From assembly GCF_000005505.3 (NCBI RefSeq), contig NC_016132.3:57364914-57428913 (forward strand): DNA of 64,000 bases, in the 5' to 3' direction. Made by a program: the position numbers and the translations under genes. Shown here piece after piece: positions 1 to 10,442 of this stretch. Positions within the stretch are counted from its first letter, which is position 1, and each line of letters opens with the position of its first letter. The DNA comes from Brachypodium distachyon (Eukaryota; Streptophyta; Magnoliopsida; Poales; Poaceae). The notes beneath the pieces are model-generated. The model saw only the letters and a list, made by a program, of their open reading frames with translations, ran no database searches and was not told where the DNA came from.

Positions 1-155
1 GCTCCCATCCTAGCAGCAAGAATCCCAGAAGGGAGCATTGAAAACAGGAAGTGCTGAACTTCTATTACGTTCAGCATTGCCTTCCTAATCCGGTTCCTGC
101 AGGTTCAAGATCTGAAGGTTAGCGCACCTCAAGCAAAGCCGTGACTTCCAAACAG

Positions 156-1634
156 ATGGTGCATATGAATCAAGGACGAGGAGAAACAAGCTATGCCTGC
201 AACTCCGGTCTTCAGGTCTCTTCTCTCTTGATTAATTCACCAATGATGTTTCTATGGCCTGTATACCTGTACAGCTGTACTTCGACACTTGGCTTCTCAA
301 AATTGTTTCATGAAGAACTTATTCATAATACCTTATACAACTGACATTTGAAGAACTGGGGAAGTTGAAATATACATTTTAGTTATAGATTAGACTATAT
401 TTTCTGACAAAGTACAAATCGACTGCAGAATGCTGAACAAAAAAGGATGAAGCCCCTGATAGAAGCTGCCATCGTTGAGTTATGCAGCAGTACCTTGTTG
501 CCCGGAAAGTTGGTGATAGCGGACCTGGGATGCTCCTCCGGCCCAAACGCGCTAGCACTGGTCTCGATTGCTGTCGAGGCCATGCACAATCACTGCCTTC
601 AGCTCCAGCAGCCACTACCGGAAGTCTGTGTCCTTCTCAACGACCTGCCTGACAACGACTTCAACACGGTGGTGAAGAACCTTGTCACGCTCCAGCGAAA
701 CAACGGGCCTGTTGTCGTGACCGGCATTGCACCAGGGTCGTTTTATGGGAGGCTCTTCACCAGTGGCTCCCTTCAATTCGTTTGCTCGTCCAACAGCCTG
801 CATTGGCTCTCGAAGGTGTGAATTTGACACCGCTCGATAGATCAACCAGTTGCACTACTCGTCGATTATGTGAGCAAAACATTATTTTTACAGGCTCCTG
901 AAGACTTAATGAGGAACCAGATCCCCGCGTATGACATTGATGATCAAGCTAGGCGTGAAAGGCTCCCTATGGTCCTTGAGGCTTATACACAACAGTTCAA
1001 GAAAGACTTTAGACTTTTCCTGGAACTGAGAGCCAAAGAATTAGTCCCTGGAGGCCGAATGGTTGTTTCCCTTGCAGGGAGACGTTCCAATGAGATCGCC
1101 TCAAAATCCATTCGCCCCTGGGAAGCCTTATATGAGATTTTACATGTCATGGCCTCGGAGGTACATTGCTTTACTTTTCTAGGATAACATTTTGTAAGTT
1201 GCAAATGAATACAGCAACACGCCATGAATTTCATCTCCTGATCTTTTGATATGATTTGACAGGGTGCGATTGACAAAACAAAGATTGATTCTTTCTATGT
1301 GCCGATATATGGACCTTCCGACGAAGAGCTGAGGGAGGTCATCCAAGACGAGGGCTCATTTTCGATCAACGAGATGCGTGTCCACGATCTTACAAGCGGC
1401 ATCGACAGCGCTCTCATGACCGCAAGCTGGTTCGCAAACCATATGAGAGCCGTGTTCGAGCCGATAGTTGTGCAGCATTTCGGTGAAGTGGATATGGATG
1501 AATTCGTGAGGGCCGCGGAGCGGCGCTGGAGTCTGGAGGGAAGCTTGCAGGACGAGCTTTGCAGACAGGGAGTACCTTTGATTGCCGTATTTTCTGAGGG
1601 AATTTTGATGGCTGTATCGCTGACCAAACAATAG
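156..1634 (+). CDS. SABATH family carboxyl methyltransferase, copy 1
   Basis: Four exons: 156-215, 429-815, 894-1160 and 1263-1634, all phase 0, with GT-AG introns; about 361 aa. SABATH enzymes transfer a methyl group from S-adenosylmethionine to the carboxyl of small acids (salicylate, benzoate, jasmonate, anthranilate, IAA) in the cytosol. Exon 1 carries the family signature GETSYA. Exon 2 carries the SAM-binding ADLGCSSGPN, the NDLP motif, GSFYGRLF and SLHWLS. Exon 3 ends in a typical helix-rich LVPGG-MVVSL segment. Exon 4 has the KIDSFY-PIYGPS and RAVFEPIVVQHFGE motifs. The codon matching the start of copy 2 is GTG at 141, so I place the start at the next in-frame ATG (156), which costs five residues before the conserved signature. 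The C-terminus has a short insertion relative to copy 2. The substrate cannot be told from sequence. Its tandem partner is at 4813-6276. Confidence 0.85.
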
Positions 1635-2082
1635 CTGACGTAAGCCGGGGCCATTTCGTATGCATGTAATGGCGCCTCAGACATCGTGCGATCACGAGCC
1701 TGGGCTGGTGGTGACAGTAGTAACTTAACGGGAAAAAGTACAGCAAATCAGCTATTGTTGTTCGTGTTAAAGCAGATTAACAATGCACTGCAAGTTTAAT
1801 TATGTTGTTACGAAATATTAACGTGGATGTCCATAACCCCTATACCATCAAAGTTATAACCTTCTACTTCAACGGTGTAACTGATGTAGGGGGGTCAATT
1901 GATTCAGCTAACAGATCAGAAATTAAGAGGCACACGAGCAAGAGAAGCAGGGAATTAGATGAGGCTGCTACTAGCAGTGCTTGATTTCAGTCGTTTGTTC
2001 ATACAGGTTCTTCAGTGTTCTAGAGACCAAGGGTCCTTCCTAAGTAAGCCACGCAGGGCCTCTCTAGAAACTGGATACATTA
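1635..2082. other. 3' flank of SABATH copy 1, no gene seen
   Basis: No supported coding region. The stretch from about 1650 to 1800 is recognisably repeated at about 4390-4550, which marks it as the former 3' flank shared by the SABATH duplicates. Confidence 0.6.
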
Positions 2083-2190
2083 CACAAAGGGTGACCCAAC
2101 ATAAATAAAAAGAAATAAAACTAAAGCTCTATGATTCACAAAGGGTGACCCAACATAAATAAAAAGAAATAAAACTAAAGTTCTATGATT
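2083..2190. repeat. 54-bp tandem duplication
   Basis: Two adjacent copies of a 54-bp unit (2083-2136 and 2137-2190), both starting CACAAAGGGTGACCC, differ by about one base near the end (AAAGCTC against AAAGTTC). They sit just outside the Ty3/gypsy fragment and are not coding. Confidence 0.9.
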
Positions 2191-2246
2191 CTGACTTTGA
2201 CCCTTCTTATTCAGCTAATCACTTGTGGTCACTTTGCCTGCATCAT

Positions 2247-2966
2247 TCACCCCGGGCACGGAAGAACTTGTCCTCGAGCTTCAGTCTTCTCTTCAGGCAG
2301 GTCTCCATGATATGGCACAAGGTGCTTCACGTTGAACACATCAGAAATACCTAAATGGTTAGGCAATTTTATCTGATAGGCATTATCATTGATCCTCTTG
2401 ATCACCTTGCATGGGCCAATTTTCCTCTGGCTTAGTTTGCTGTACTCACTGGGAGGGAAGCGTTCTTCAGTCAGGACAACCCACACGTAATCACCTCCCT
2501 CAAATACAAGTAGACGGCGATGTCGATCGGCCATAGCTTTGTATTTAGCATTGCTCTCTTGTATCCTCTGTTTCACAAGCTTATGGATTGAACCAATTTC
2601 ATCTACCATGCTATCTCCTTTGGAACTTTTTCTTCCAACAGTAGGTATAGGTGCTAGTTCGAGCACTCCATTAGGAATTCGGCCATATACTATTTCAAAT
2701 GGGGACATTCTAGTAGTACAATTTGGGGTACGGTTGAAGGCAAATTCTGCATGTGTTAGAACTGTATCCCATTGCTTTGGTTTGTCACCGACAAGAGCTC
2801 GTAACATTTTTCCCAAACTTCTATTTACCACTTCAGTTTGTCCATCCGTTTGGGGATGATAAGCCGTACTAAAATTCAAAATAGTACCCATTTGCCTCCA
2901 TAATGACCGCCAAAAGTGGGACATGAACTTAGTATCCCGATCTAATACTTCTTGGTATACCGAGGA
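2247..2966 (-). mobile_element. Ty3/gypsy integrase C-terminal fragment
   Basis: Read on the minus strand, the DNA encodes the second half of a Ty3/gypsy integrase. It starts in frame at DRDTKFMSHFWR (about 2964) and continues through STAYHPQTDGQTEVVNR (the catalytic-core end with its conserved Glu), the AEFAFNRT segment, and the C-terminal GPCKVIKRI and VFNVKHLVPY motifs of the integrase tail. The reading frame is open for about 240 codons and ends at 2247. The upstream integrase, reverse transcriptase and LTRs are missing, so this is a truncated relic. Its right end abuts SABATH exon-3 sequence. It supplies about the part of integrase that is missing from the element at 33.9-37.6 kb. Confidence 0.9.
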
Positions 2967-3252
2967 TCAAACGAGGAACCGGATCCCGGCGTATGAAAGC
3001 AAGAAATTTTACTTTCACAGGCTCCTGAGGATCTAACGAGGAACCGGATCCCGGGCGTATGACGTTGATGAGCATGGTAGGCGTGAAAGGCTCCCTGTGG
3101 TGCTTGACGCTTACACGCAGCAGTTCAAGAAAGCTTTTAGACTTTTCCTGGAGCTGAGAGCCAAAGAATTAGTGCCAGGAGGCCCGATGGTTGTTTCCCT
3201 TGGAGGCAGGCGTTCCAATGATATTGCCTCAAAGCACATTCGCCCGTGTGAA
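2962..3252 (+). pseudogene. SABATH exon-3 remnant (third copy)
   Basis: From about 3014 the sequence matches the end of intron 2 and most of exon 3 of the two intact SABATH genes (peptides RERLPVVLDAY, LELRAKELVPGG, VVSLGGR). One extra G near 3050 (GGGCGTATGAC against GGCGTATGAC) shifts the frame, and the match stops at about 3250 inside the exon. Immediately upstream (2962-2995) the first about 33 bp of the same exon are present a second time. It has no exon 1, 2 or 4 in place and cannot make an enzyme. Confidence 0.9.
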
Positions 3253-3790
3253 TCTCTGCCGCGCCATTACTTACCACGAAGGCCCGAACAGTGGCCGCAG
3301 GCGCTTCTTCTGCCCCGCCGCGTGCGCGTCCCCCACGCATCGCCGGCGCGCAAAAGGACGCCAACATCGCCGCCAATCCGCACCTACCTCCTCTCTGGCC
3401 GCCGGCGATGCTCAGCGGCCGTGAATCTCTGCCGCGCCATGACTTGGCCGACCTCGATCCACCCGGCGGTATCTCGATTGAGGATGTATATTATAAAAAA
3501 TCTCGATTGAGGAGGATTCGCTTGGAGGTGGAGAATGAAGAGAGGCGGAGGAGGAGGTCTCCGGCCGGCCTTCTTGGATTGGGATTTGGGATCGGAAGAG
3601 CTGGAAAAGGCTGATCTCGTCTCGCGGAGAAGACGACGGGCCTCGCCCAACAACGGCAATAGTATACTGGGCCCGTATTCGATAGGCTCGGCCCGTTAAA
3701 CGTAGCATAACAGGCCTCGTACGTGAGAAATAGCAGGCCCACCCAAATCCCCTGGCCTTGTACGTGAGTAGCGCTTGCACGTCGCTCGAA
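3253..3790. repeat. GC-rich duplicated segment, copy 1
   Basis: This GC-rich stretch is repeated at about 6880-7345. Shared landmarks in order: CCCACGCATCGC, GGACGCCAAC, GCTCAGCGGCCGTGAATCT, a GAAGACGACGGGC block, TCGGCCCGTTAA-CGTAGCAT and AGCAGGCCCACCCAAAT. No conserved reading frame survives between the copies. I cannot say whether it is a transposon or simply duplicated flank. A 20-bp tract beginning GTGAATCTCTGCC occurs at both about 3249 and 3421, at the join with the SABATH remnant. Confidence 0.7.
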
Positions 3791-3819
3791 ATAAAAATAC
3801 TAGAGCTTGCACAGTTGAA

Positions 3820-3862
3820 AGGTTGAATTCAACTGGTAAAAAAAAAAAGAGGTTGAATTCAA
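3820..3862. mobile_element. tail-only retroinsertion with 13-bp duplication
   Basis: Direct repeats AGGTTGAATTCAA at 3820-3832 and 3850-3862 flank a 17-bp insert made of CTGGT plus an A-run. It looks like the 3' tip of a LINE or SINE with its target-site duplication. It is one of a series in this window. Confidence 0.6.
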
Positions 3863-4129
3863 AAAGTAAAGGTTTCGAGAAGCAAGTGCATGAAACTTGG
3901 CAGCGGAAAATCCACACATACATGCTCGCTTGAGGCAGCATAGTTAGGAGTTAGGCGATAAGTAGTAAATGCTTATACTACTTAGCCAACTGTTGCTACT
4001 CCTAATGCTGTCTGTATGGCATGTTGACATGTTCTTTTACGCTTGGTAACAAACCAATAACATACCGTTCATACCTTTTTTTAAAAAAAAAATGTTGGGC
4101 TGGTAGAGCTAGTAGGGCAACAAACCAAA

Positions 4130-4550
4130 CATACCCTATGCTTTTCTGAAGAAGTACAAGTTGATTGCAGAAAGTTGAGCAGGACAGGAGGAAGCCCGTG
4201 AAAAGCAACCATCGCTGAGTTATGCGGCAGCCGTGGCACCTTATTGCACCAGTTTAGTATCGGTTTGTGTTGTGAAGGCACCACATCGATAGTGGTTGCC
4301 TTAGTTAGTAGGCTTGTGTGTACTACTGTCGACTCTGTGTGCAAGACTGACAAGCAGAACCAATTGCAGCTTTCCCAAGTCAACGCAGGTTTGGATCTCT
4401 ATGCATGTAACGGCGGCTAAGATATCGTGCGATCACGAGCCTGGGCTGGTGGTGATAGTAACTTACGAAAAAGAAGTACAGCACAGCTATTGGTGTTCGT
4501 GTTAAATAAAGCAGATTAACAATGCACTGAAAGTAGTTGACCAAGATATG
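4130..4550 (+). pseudogene. SABATH exon-2 start and 3'-flank relic
   Basis: Bases 4140-4260 match the end of intron 1 and the first part of exon 2 of the SABATH genes (CTGAAGAAGTACAAGTTGA, then a degraded form of the start of exon 2), with frame-breaking changes. Bases about 4390-4550 match the 3' flank of copy 1 at 1650-1800, including GTGCGATCACGAGCCTGGGC. With the exon-3 scrap at 2962-3252 this is the rest of a third, dismantled SABATH copy. Confidence 0.75.
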
Positions 4551-4812
4551 TTTAATTCTTCTGTTTTTACGCTCACCTGGAGGTGCCAACACAAATTGAA
4601 CACCAAAATAACAGGTCTATTGGCTGGTCCTATGATCGATAAAACGCAGTTGACCATATAACCCCTAATAAGCAGCCAGAAAGCTCAGAGCAGCCACCCC
4701 CAGCCAGTCGAGCATAGGAAGAACTGAACTTCCAGTGCATTGTTAGCATTGCCCTCCTAGTAAAATCCGATATTCAAGTTCTCTGGAGTTTAGCTCCGCT
4801 GCAACCAAAGCC

Positions 4813-6276
4813 ATGGCCTCCAAACAAATGCTGCACATGAATCATGGGCAAGGGGAAACAAGCTATGCTCGCAACTCCAGTATTCAGGTATTTTCTCATG
4901 ATTAATTTACCCGCAGTGTTCTTCCTAGTACTGTTTGTTCGTCTGTCACTATGCATCTGAAGATTGTGATCTCCTCGAGAACTCGTCCATCATGTAGCTT
5001 ATTATATCTCTGACATTTAAACAAATAGTACACTATGGAAAAAGAAGATGAAAAATTGGAAATGATAAAACGAGGTTTTCTGAAGTACAAGTTGACTGCA
5101 GAGCACCGAGCAGAACAGGATGAAGCACCTGATAGAAGATGCCATAGTTGACTTATGCAGCACCTTGTTGCCCGGAAAGATGTTGATCGCAGACTTGGGA
5201 TGCTCCTCTGGCCCAAACGCGCTAGCACTGGTCTCCATTGCCGTCAAGGCCATCCACAGCCACTGCCTTGAGTTTCAACAACCAACACCCGAAGTGTGCG
5301 TCCTCCTCAACGACCTCCCTGGCAATGACTTCAACACGGTGGTGAAGAGCCTGGTTACGCTCCAACGAAGCAACGCGCCTGTTGTCGTGACCGGTATCGC
5401 ACCGGGGTCATTTTATGGGAGGCTCTTCACTAGTGGTTCCCTGCATCTTGTGTGCTCGTCCAACAGCCTGCATTGGCTCTCAAAGGTATATGTGAGTTTG
5501 ACGATGGTTCGATCCATCGCATTACGTGTCCATTCTGAAAGGAAGAAATTTTACTCTTACAGGCTCCTGAGAATCTAACGAGGAACCGGATCCCGGCGTA
5601 TGACGTTGATGAGCATGCTAGGCGTGAAAGGCTCCCTGTGGTGCTTGACGCTTATGCACAGCAGTTCAAGAAAGAGTTTAGACTTTTCCTGGAGCTGAGA
5701 GCCAAAGAATTAGTGCCAGGAGGCCAGATGGTTGTTTCCCTTGGAGGCAGGCATTCCAATGATATTGCCTCAAAGTCCATTCGCCCCTGTGAAGCCTTAT
5801 ATGAGATTTTACATGTCATGGACTCAGAGGTACATTCCTTTACTTCTCTGGCATAGCATTTTATGAGTTGCCAACAAACACGGAAATACACAAGGGATGT
5901 GATCTCTTGATCTTTTGATATGATTTGACAGGGTGTGGTTGACAAAACAAAGATTGATTCTTTCTACGTGCCGATATATGGACCTTCCGACGAAGAGCTG
6001 AGGGAGGTCATCCAAGACGAGGGCTCATTTTTTATCAGGGAGATGCTTGTCCACGACCTTACAAGTGGCATCGACAGAGCTCTCATCACTGCGAGCTGGT
6101 ACGCAAACCATATGAGAGCCGCTTTCGAGCCGATTGTTGTGCAGCATTTTGGAGAAGTGAACATGGATGAATTTGTGAGGGCCGCGGAGCAGCGCTGGAG
6201 CCTGGAGGGAAGCTTGCAGGACGAGCTTTCCAGACGCACATTAGCTTTGGTAGCCGTATCACTGACCAAGGCATGA
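4813..6276 (+). CDS. SABATH family carboxyl methyltransferase, copy 2
   Basis: Four exons: 4813-4887, 5102-5485, 5563-5829 and 5932-6276, all phase 0 with GT-AG borders; 356 aa, normal for the family. The start ATG sits in CCATGG context and gives MASKQMLHMNHGQGETSYA. SAM-binding ADLGCSSGPN is at residues 55-64, NDLP at 95-98, GSFYGR at 127-132 and the SLHW substrate-pocket motif at 147-150. Exon 4 gives KIDSFYVPIYGPSDEE and FEPIVVQHFGE. The gene shares its intron positions and most residues with copy 1 and is the better preserved of the two. The likely job is SAM-dependent methylation of a small plant acid. Which acid (salicylate, benzoate, jasmonate, anthranilate or IAA) cannot be decided here. 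The 120 bp upstream resembles the upstream region of copy 1, so the duplication included the proximal promoter. Confidence 0.93.
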
Positions 6277-6879
6277 TGATCAGATAACCGGGCGGCCCGT
6301 GTGTCACCGCTTGATTTCCTTCAGGGAACAAGGATACCACATTAATTTGATGAGATCATTGAATCGTTGCCTTTTCTGATATTTGGCTACACCATCATTT
6401 ATATCCTGTGGAAATTAAAACTTTATGTTTTCGTTGTAGTTGGTATTTCCTTCAGTGTATGAACTGCAATAATGGGTCTGAAGCAGCAGAAGATCAAAGT
6501 GTTATTAGTTTCTTTTGAAGTAAAGACTTCTTTGAGCTATGAGTTGGTCATGTTAGTCTGTTAGCTAAGAGTGGGGAATCGGTCTGGATAGATAATCCTC
6601 CGGATCAGATAGTTCATCTGATGGTTGACGATGTAATGCTTCTTGAGTAATGAAACTTCGCTTTGAGTGTCAAAGAAATAGAATATTATTTTGAGCTCAC
6701 ACCTTTCACGCCTTTGCTAATCCTAATCCTAGAACCTAGTTACTTCTGCCTGATTCTACTTGCGTGCTAACCCAGTTTCGGCCGAGGTGTATAAACTAGT
6801 CATCCTATTTGTTCGTGAAATCGTGAGCAGTGGCCGAACAGTGGCCGATATACGGAGTACTGAAGTTGTTCAACTGGCA
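6277..6879. other. intergenic, no gene seen
   Basis: AT-rich flank downstream of SABATH copy 2. No open frame with recognisable similarity and no clear transposon ends seen. Confidence 0.5.
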
Positions 6880-7345
6880 GTAAAGTTTGCGCATACTTAC
6901 CCCCGAACGTTACGGAGGAAGCCTCCGGGGCCTCCTCTTCCCGGCCGCCGCGCGCACGTCCCCCACGCATCGCGGGCGCGGTAAAAGGGACGCCAACACC
7001 GCCGCCGATCTGCGCGCGGCATCTACTACCTCCTCCTCTCCGGCCGCCGGCGACGCTCAGCGGCCGTGAATCTCCGCCGCTTCATTACTGGGCCGAACTC
7101 GATCCATCATCCACTCGGCGGTTTCGCTTGGGGAGTGGGAGAAAGAAGAAAGGCGGATGACCTGGAGAAGGCCTATCTCGTCTCGCGGCGAAGACGACGG
7201 GCAGCGGCGATAATTCACGAGTCCAGTTCGATCGGCTCGGCCCGTTAACGTAGCATGGCATGACTGATGGATTGATAGCAGGCCTTGGATGTGAGGACTC
7301 TGAAAAATAGCAGGCCCACCCAAATTCCCTGGCCCGTTCGAATTT
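6880..7345. repeat. GC-rich duplicated segment, copy 2
   Basis: Second copy of the segment at 3253-3790, in the same order and orientation, about 0.6 kb downstream of SABATH copy 2. Its presence next to both the intact gene and the dismantled copy suggests it was part of the unit duplicated with the SABATH genes. Confidence 0.7.
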
Positions 7346-7501
7346 TGTTGAGAGGTAAATACACCTGCGGTTCTACTGTTATTGCCGCAGACTGCGGTGT
7401 CACTTTAGTTCTAAAACTATGAAACTGGACACGTAAGTCCTAATTTTATTATAAATGGTTCACGCGATGTTGTAATCTCGCTCAGGAATTTTGTTAACCA
7501 G

Positions 7502-7540
7502 CACTTGCACGGTTTCGCTAAAAAAAACACTTGCACGGTT
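7502..7540. mobile_element. tail-only retroinsertion with 13-bp duplication
   Basis: Direct repeats CACTTGCACGGTT at 7502-7514 and 7528-7540 flank a 13-bp insert, TCGCT followed by eight As. The insert resembles the extreme 3' end of a retroposon; the LINE in this window also ends in CACT plus an A-run. Confidence 0.65.
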
Positions 7541-7804
7541 GAGAAAAAAGAACTAATTTCGCTCAAAAAAAAGAAAAAAAAACCAATGACTGATCTGCTA
7601 AGAAAAAAAACTTGATTTAAAAGGAAAGGAATACGATAGGCAAGGTTAAAAAGTCTCTTATACTCCATATAACAATCTCAATATATGAATTCCTAATTCA
7701 GTCAAAGCCGGCAAATCAAAATCCGGAAATCATAAGACGAACACTCTTCATAGAACTACTCATGACAAGATGCAGTAAATAAACGGGAGCAAGTCCTGCA
7801 GAAA

Positions 7805-9172
7805 CTAGACAGCAGCCATGGTAAAATTGAAGTTACTGCAGGTGGTCCGCCGTCCCCAGAGCAGCCCACTGAACCCAAGCCGCTGCTCCTCCTCGTCGAA
7901 CACCACCAGGTTGTTCTCCATCTGGAATCCTCCGATCACCACCGCCGGCGCCGCGGCCTCACCTCCGCCGCCATACGTCGCTTTGCCTTCCGCCATCTCG
8001 ACGAACGCAAGGCACGCGGTGCGGTCGTCCACCTGCGCCATGGAGTTGCCGCCGAACACCGTCCAGTTCTTCCCGCCGTCAAGCATCACGTCCACCTGCG
8101 GCACCGCGTAGCCCAGCCGCGTCGACCCAAGCTTCGCCGACTCGTAGCACAGCTCGAATTTCGGCCCAGACGTTGGGGATGGCAGCCTTGGGATCCCTGA
8201 CGTGGCGGCGTCGAAGGCCTTGATGAAGGCCCGGTAGACATCGGACCGGAGCTCCGTGTAAGGGGCCGTGGTGGAGAAGCCCACGACGAGCGGCCCGCAG
8301 CCGTCTTTGCCGTCGTCGAGGGGGAGGACTACCTGGGCCTGGTTCACGGCGATGCCGGCCGTGGCCTTGACGTAGTACCCGGGGCACTCTTTATACTTGA
8401 CCAGCGGCGTCTCCCCCGCGAGGCTCGCCGTCAGGTCCGTGCCGACCATCGGGAGGAGCGAGAGCGGGCCGCCGCCGAAGATGGCGACGCCGAGATTACC
8501 CGAGGCGGATCCGGAAGGGAGGCAGAGCGCGAACTTGTTGCACACGCCCTGGGCTTTCCCGACCTGGGCCGGGAGCGACAGCGCGGAACGGCCCAGCCCG
8601 GCAACCCCGACGGAACCCTCCGGGAGGCCCTCCAGCAGCGACTCCGGCGCGCAGGAGGCGACGGCGGTGAATGCCACCGGCGGGCTCAGCGGGTTGTTGC
8701 CGTCGGTGGCGTTGGCGGAGAGGGCGACACGTGTCAGGTCCTGCCCGGACTGCGGTGTGGATCCGCCGGAGTTGGAGCCGAGGGGGTTGTGGGGGTGCGC
8801 GGTGCACTTGCAGCGGTAGGGGTTGCGGGGGGCGTCCGGCTGGCCGTAGCCGGTGTGCGGGCAGTTTGGCGGGTGGTACCTGTGCGCGCGCATGCAGGCG
8901 GGGCTGTTGCAGTCGATGGTGTCGTGAGCGGAGGAGTCCGGGCATGTGGACCAGATTATGGGGCCGGACAGGTCCAGGACTAGTGGGCTGCCGTTCTTGA
9001 TGACCGGGAAGGAGTAGAGGCGCGTGGAGCCGTCCTTGGTGATCGCCGTCACCAGTGGCTTCCCGTTGCCTTCTTCGCCGGCCGCCGTGCATGCCATTAT
9101 TGCCAGGACGGTGGCGAGAAGGACGAGGTGGTGGTGCTGGTGGAGGGGTTTTGGTTGCCCCATTTCGGCCAT
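7805..9172 (-). CDS. TAXI / basic 7S globulin-like secreted protein, gene A
   Basis: Single exon, 455 aa, pepsin-like fold (A1 family) of the xylanase-inhibitor type. A signal peptide is visible (hydrophobic LVLLATVLAIMACTAAG, residues 16-32), so it should be secreted to the apoplast. The motif at the first catalytic position reads LDLSGP (67-70 DLSG) instead of DTGS, and the second catalytic region (VVGFSTTAPY) has no Asp-Ser-Gly, so proteolysis is not expected. TAXI hallmarks follow: WSTCP, cysteine-rich CNSPAC, ANATDG, VAGLGRSALSLPAQV, and the C-terminal VVIGGFQMENNLVVFDEE. TAXI proteins inhibit GH11 xylanases of fungi, but more distant members such as this one may have other roles. An alternative start lies four codons in (9163). 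A TATA element is at 9283-9292. Confidence 0.88.
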   Translation of the reverse strand: MAEMGQPKPLHQHHHLVLLATVLAIMACTAAGEEGNGKPLVTAITKDGSTRLYSFPVIKNGSPLVLDLSGPIIWSTCPDSSAHDTIDCNSPACMRAHRYHPPNCPHTGYGQPDAPRNPYRCKCTAHPHNPLGSNSGGSTPQSGQDLTRVALSANATDGNNPLSPPVAFTAVASCAPESLLEGLPEGSVGVAGLGRSALSLPAQVGKAQGVCNKFALCLPSGSASGNLGVAIFGGGPLSLLPMVGTDLTASLAGETPLVKYKECPGYYVKATAGIAVNQAQVVLPLDDGKDGCGPLVVGFSTTAPYTELRSDVYRAFIKAFDAATSGIPRLPSPTSGPKFELCYESAKLGSTRLGYAVPQVDVMLDGGKNWTVFGGNSMAQVDDRTACLAFVEMAEGKATYGGGGEAAAPAVVIGGFQMENNLVVFDEEEQRLGFSGLLWGRRTTCSNFNFTMAAV

Positions 9173-9282
9173 CCGGCCGTTGGTTTGATGGATCGGGCGG
9201 CTGGTAAATTAGCTAGGCCGGTGGTGTGGCCGGTTCCGGGTCGATCGGCGTTCAAGCAAGGCGTGGGGTCTAGCAGCGAGCA

Positions 9283-9292
9283 GTTTATATAC
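9283..9292 (-). promoter_or_regulatory. TATA box of gene A
   Basis: On the minus strand the sequence reads GTATATAAAC, about 110 bp before the proposed ATG at 9172, a normal distance for a plant TATA box with a short leader. Confidence 0.6.
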
Positions 9293-10442
9293 AGTGGTGA
9301 TTAGATCGATCGATGGATGCTTGCTTACCTGAGGATCGAAGCTGACTTTGCTGTATTTTACTACTATTATCACTGGCAGATCGAGGAGCGTGCAGCGAGT
9401 CTCGTGCAGGTGTGCTGCAGGTCGGCTGGCTCGTCTGCATGCACGACCTTCGATCGAGGCGCCATTAACCGAGTGAATTCTGTAATTGACGAATCAAAAC
9501 TATCACTTGTTGCGTGCGCATTGATTGTTGGTCGTTCCACGCATCACATGGGTAATTAAATTCAGCTAGGGAGAGGGGAATCGAAAAAATTCAACTAGGT
9601 CGCAGGAGGTACTCGTGTAGTAACGTGGTACACTAGCTAGGTGTCGGTGGTGATCATCAGCTTCAGTTAATTGATTAACTGATCCAGGCGGCGTACGTAC
9701 GTGTAGCGCGTAGAGGCCGGATCTTGCTCGATCAGCCTGGCGCGCCTCCATGTTGCACGATGATCAGTCAAAGGGCTACAAGCCTGTAAGAGTGGAAAAA
9801 CTGAAGAAGCCACATGTATTTATGCTTGGATCGAGATCTGTCCACGCGTAGCGTATACATGAATGATGATGCCCGCTCTAACCAAGCTAGAAAAGCGAGC
9901 TCTCAGCTGTTTCGAGTGGGATTCCTCTCGTTGATGTTCGTCAAACTCAGCGTGCGTACTTAGAGAGCTCCGTTTTAAAAAAAAAGTTTACGAGAGAAAT
10001 GGGCGAGCAGCTGCATGGGCCGGTGTTTAGTCTTGCATGGGGAGGAGGCCGGGCTGTTTGGATGGTGGGCTACTGGCCTGCTACGCGGACATCTTGTTAT
10101 CTCGGCGGCATGGCCTTTGTTTTCTGGTTGCTCCCAAAAAAGCCTCTTTTTTTTTCTTCCTTTTTCTATCCGACATTAGTTTTTTTCTTCTGTCAGTATG
10201 AAAATGCTGATCGTTTGTTTGTTCTCCAACTTGTATACGTTGCTGAAATGTTGCAAGAGACGTCCATCTTTCCAAAGATGCATGACACGAGCATTCCAAT
10301 ATCTTCGGTCGAAAACAAAACAAGATACTCCCAAATTTCCCAATTTTGTTTTCGAGTACAAGTTCAGTACGACAAGATACTTCGAGTAAAAGTTCATCAC
10401 AACCATCAATTCCCAATTTTCCTGCAGACGTACAGTAGTCTA
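9293..10442. other. intergenic between TAXI genes A and B
   Basis: Upstream region of gene A and downstream region of gene B. No gene recognised. A short stretch near 10010-10140 (CATGGGCCGGTGTTTAG, GGCATGGCCTTTGTTTT) resembles one at 11990-12090 upstream of gene B. These may be paralogous spacer or a small unidentified repeat. Confidence 0.45.
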
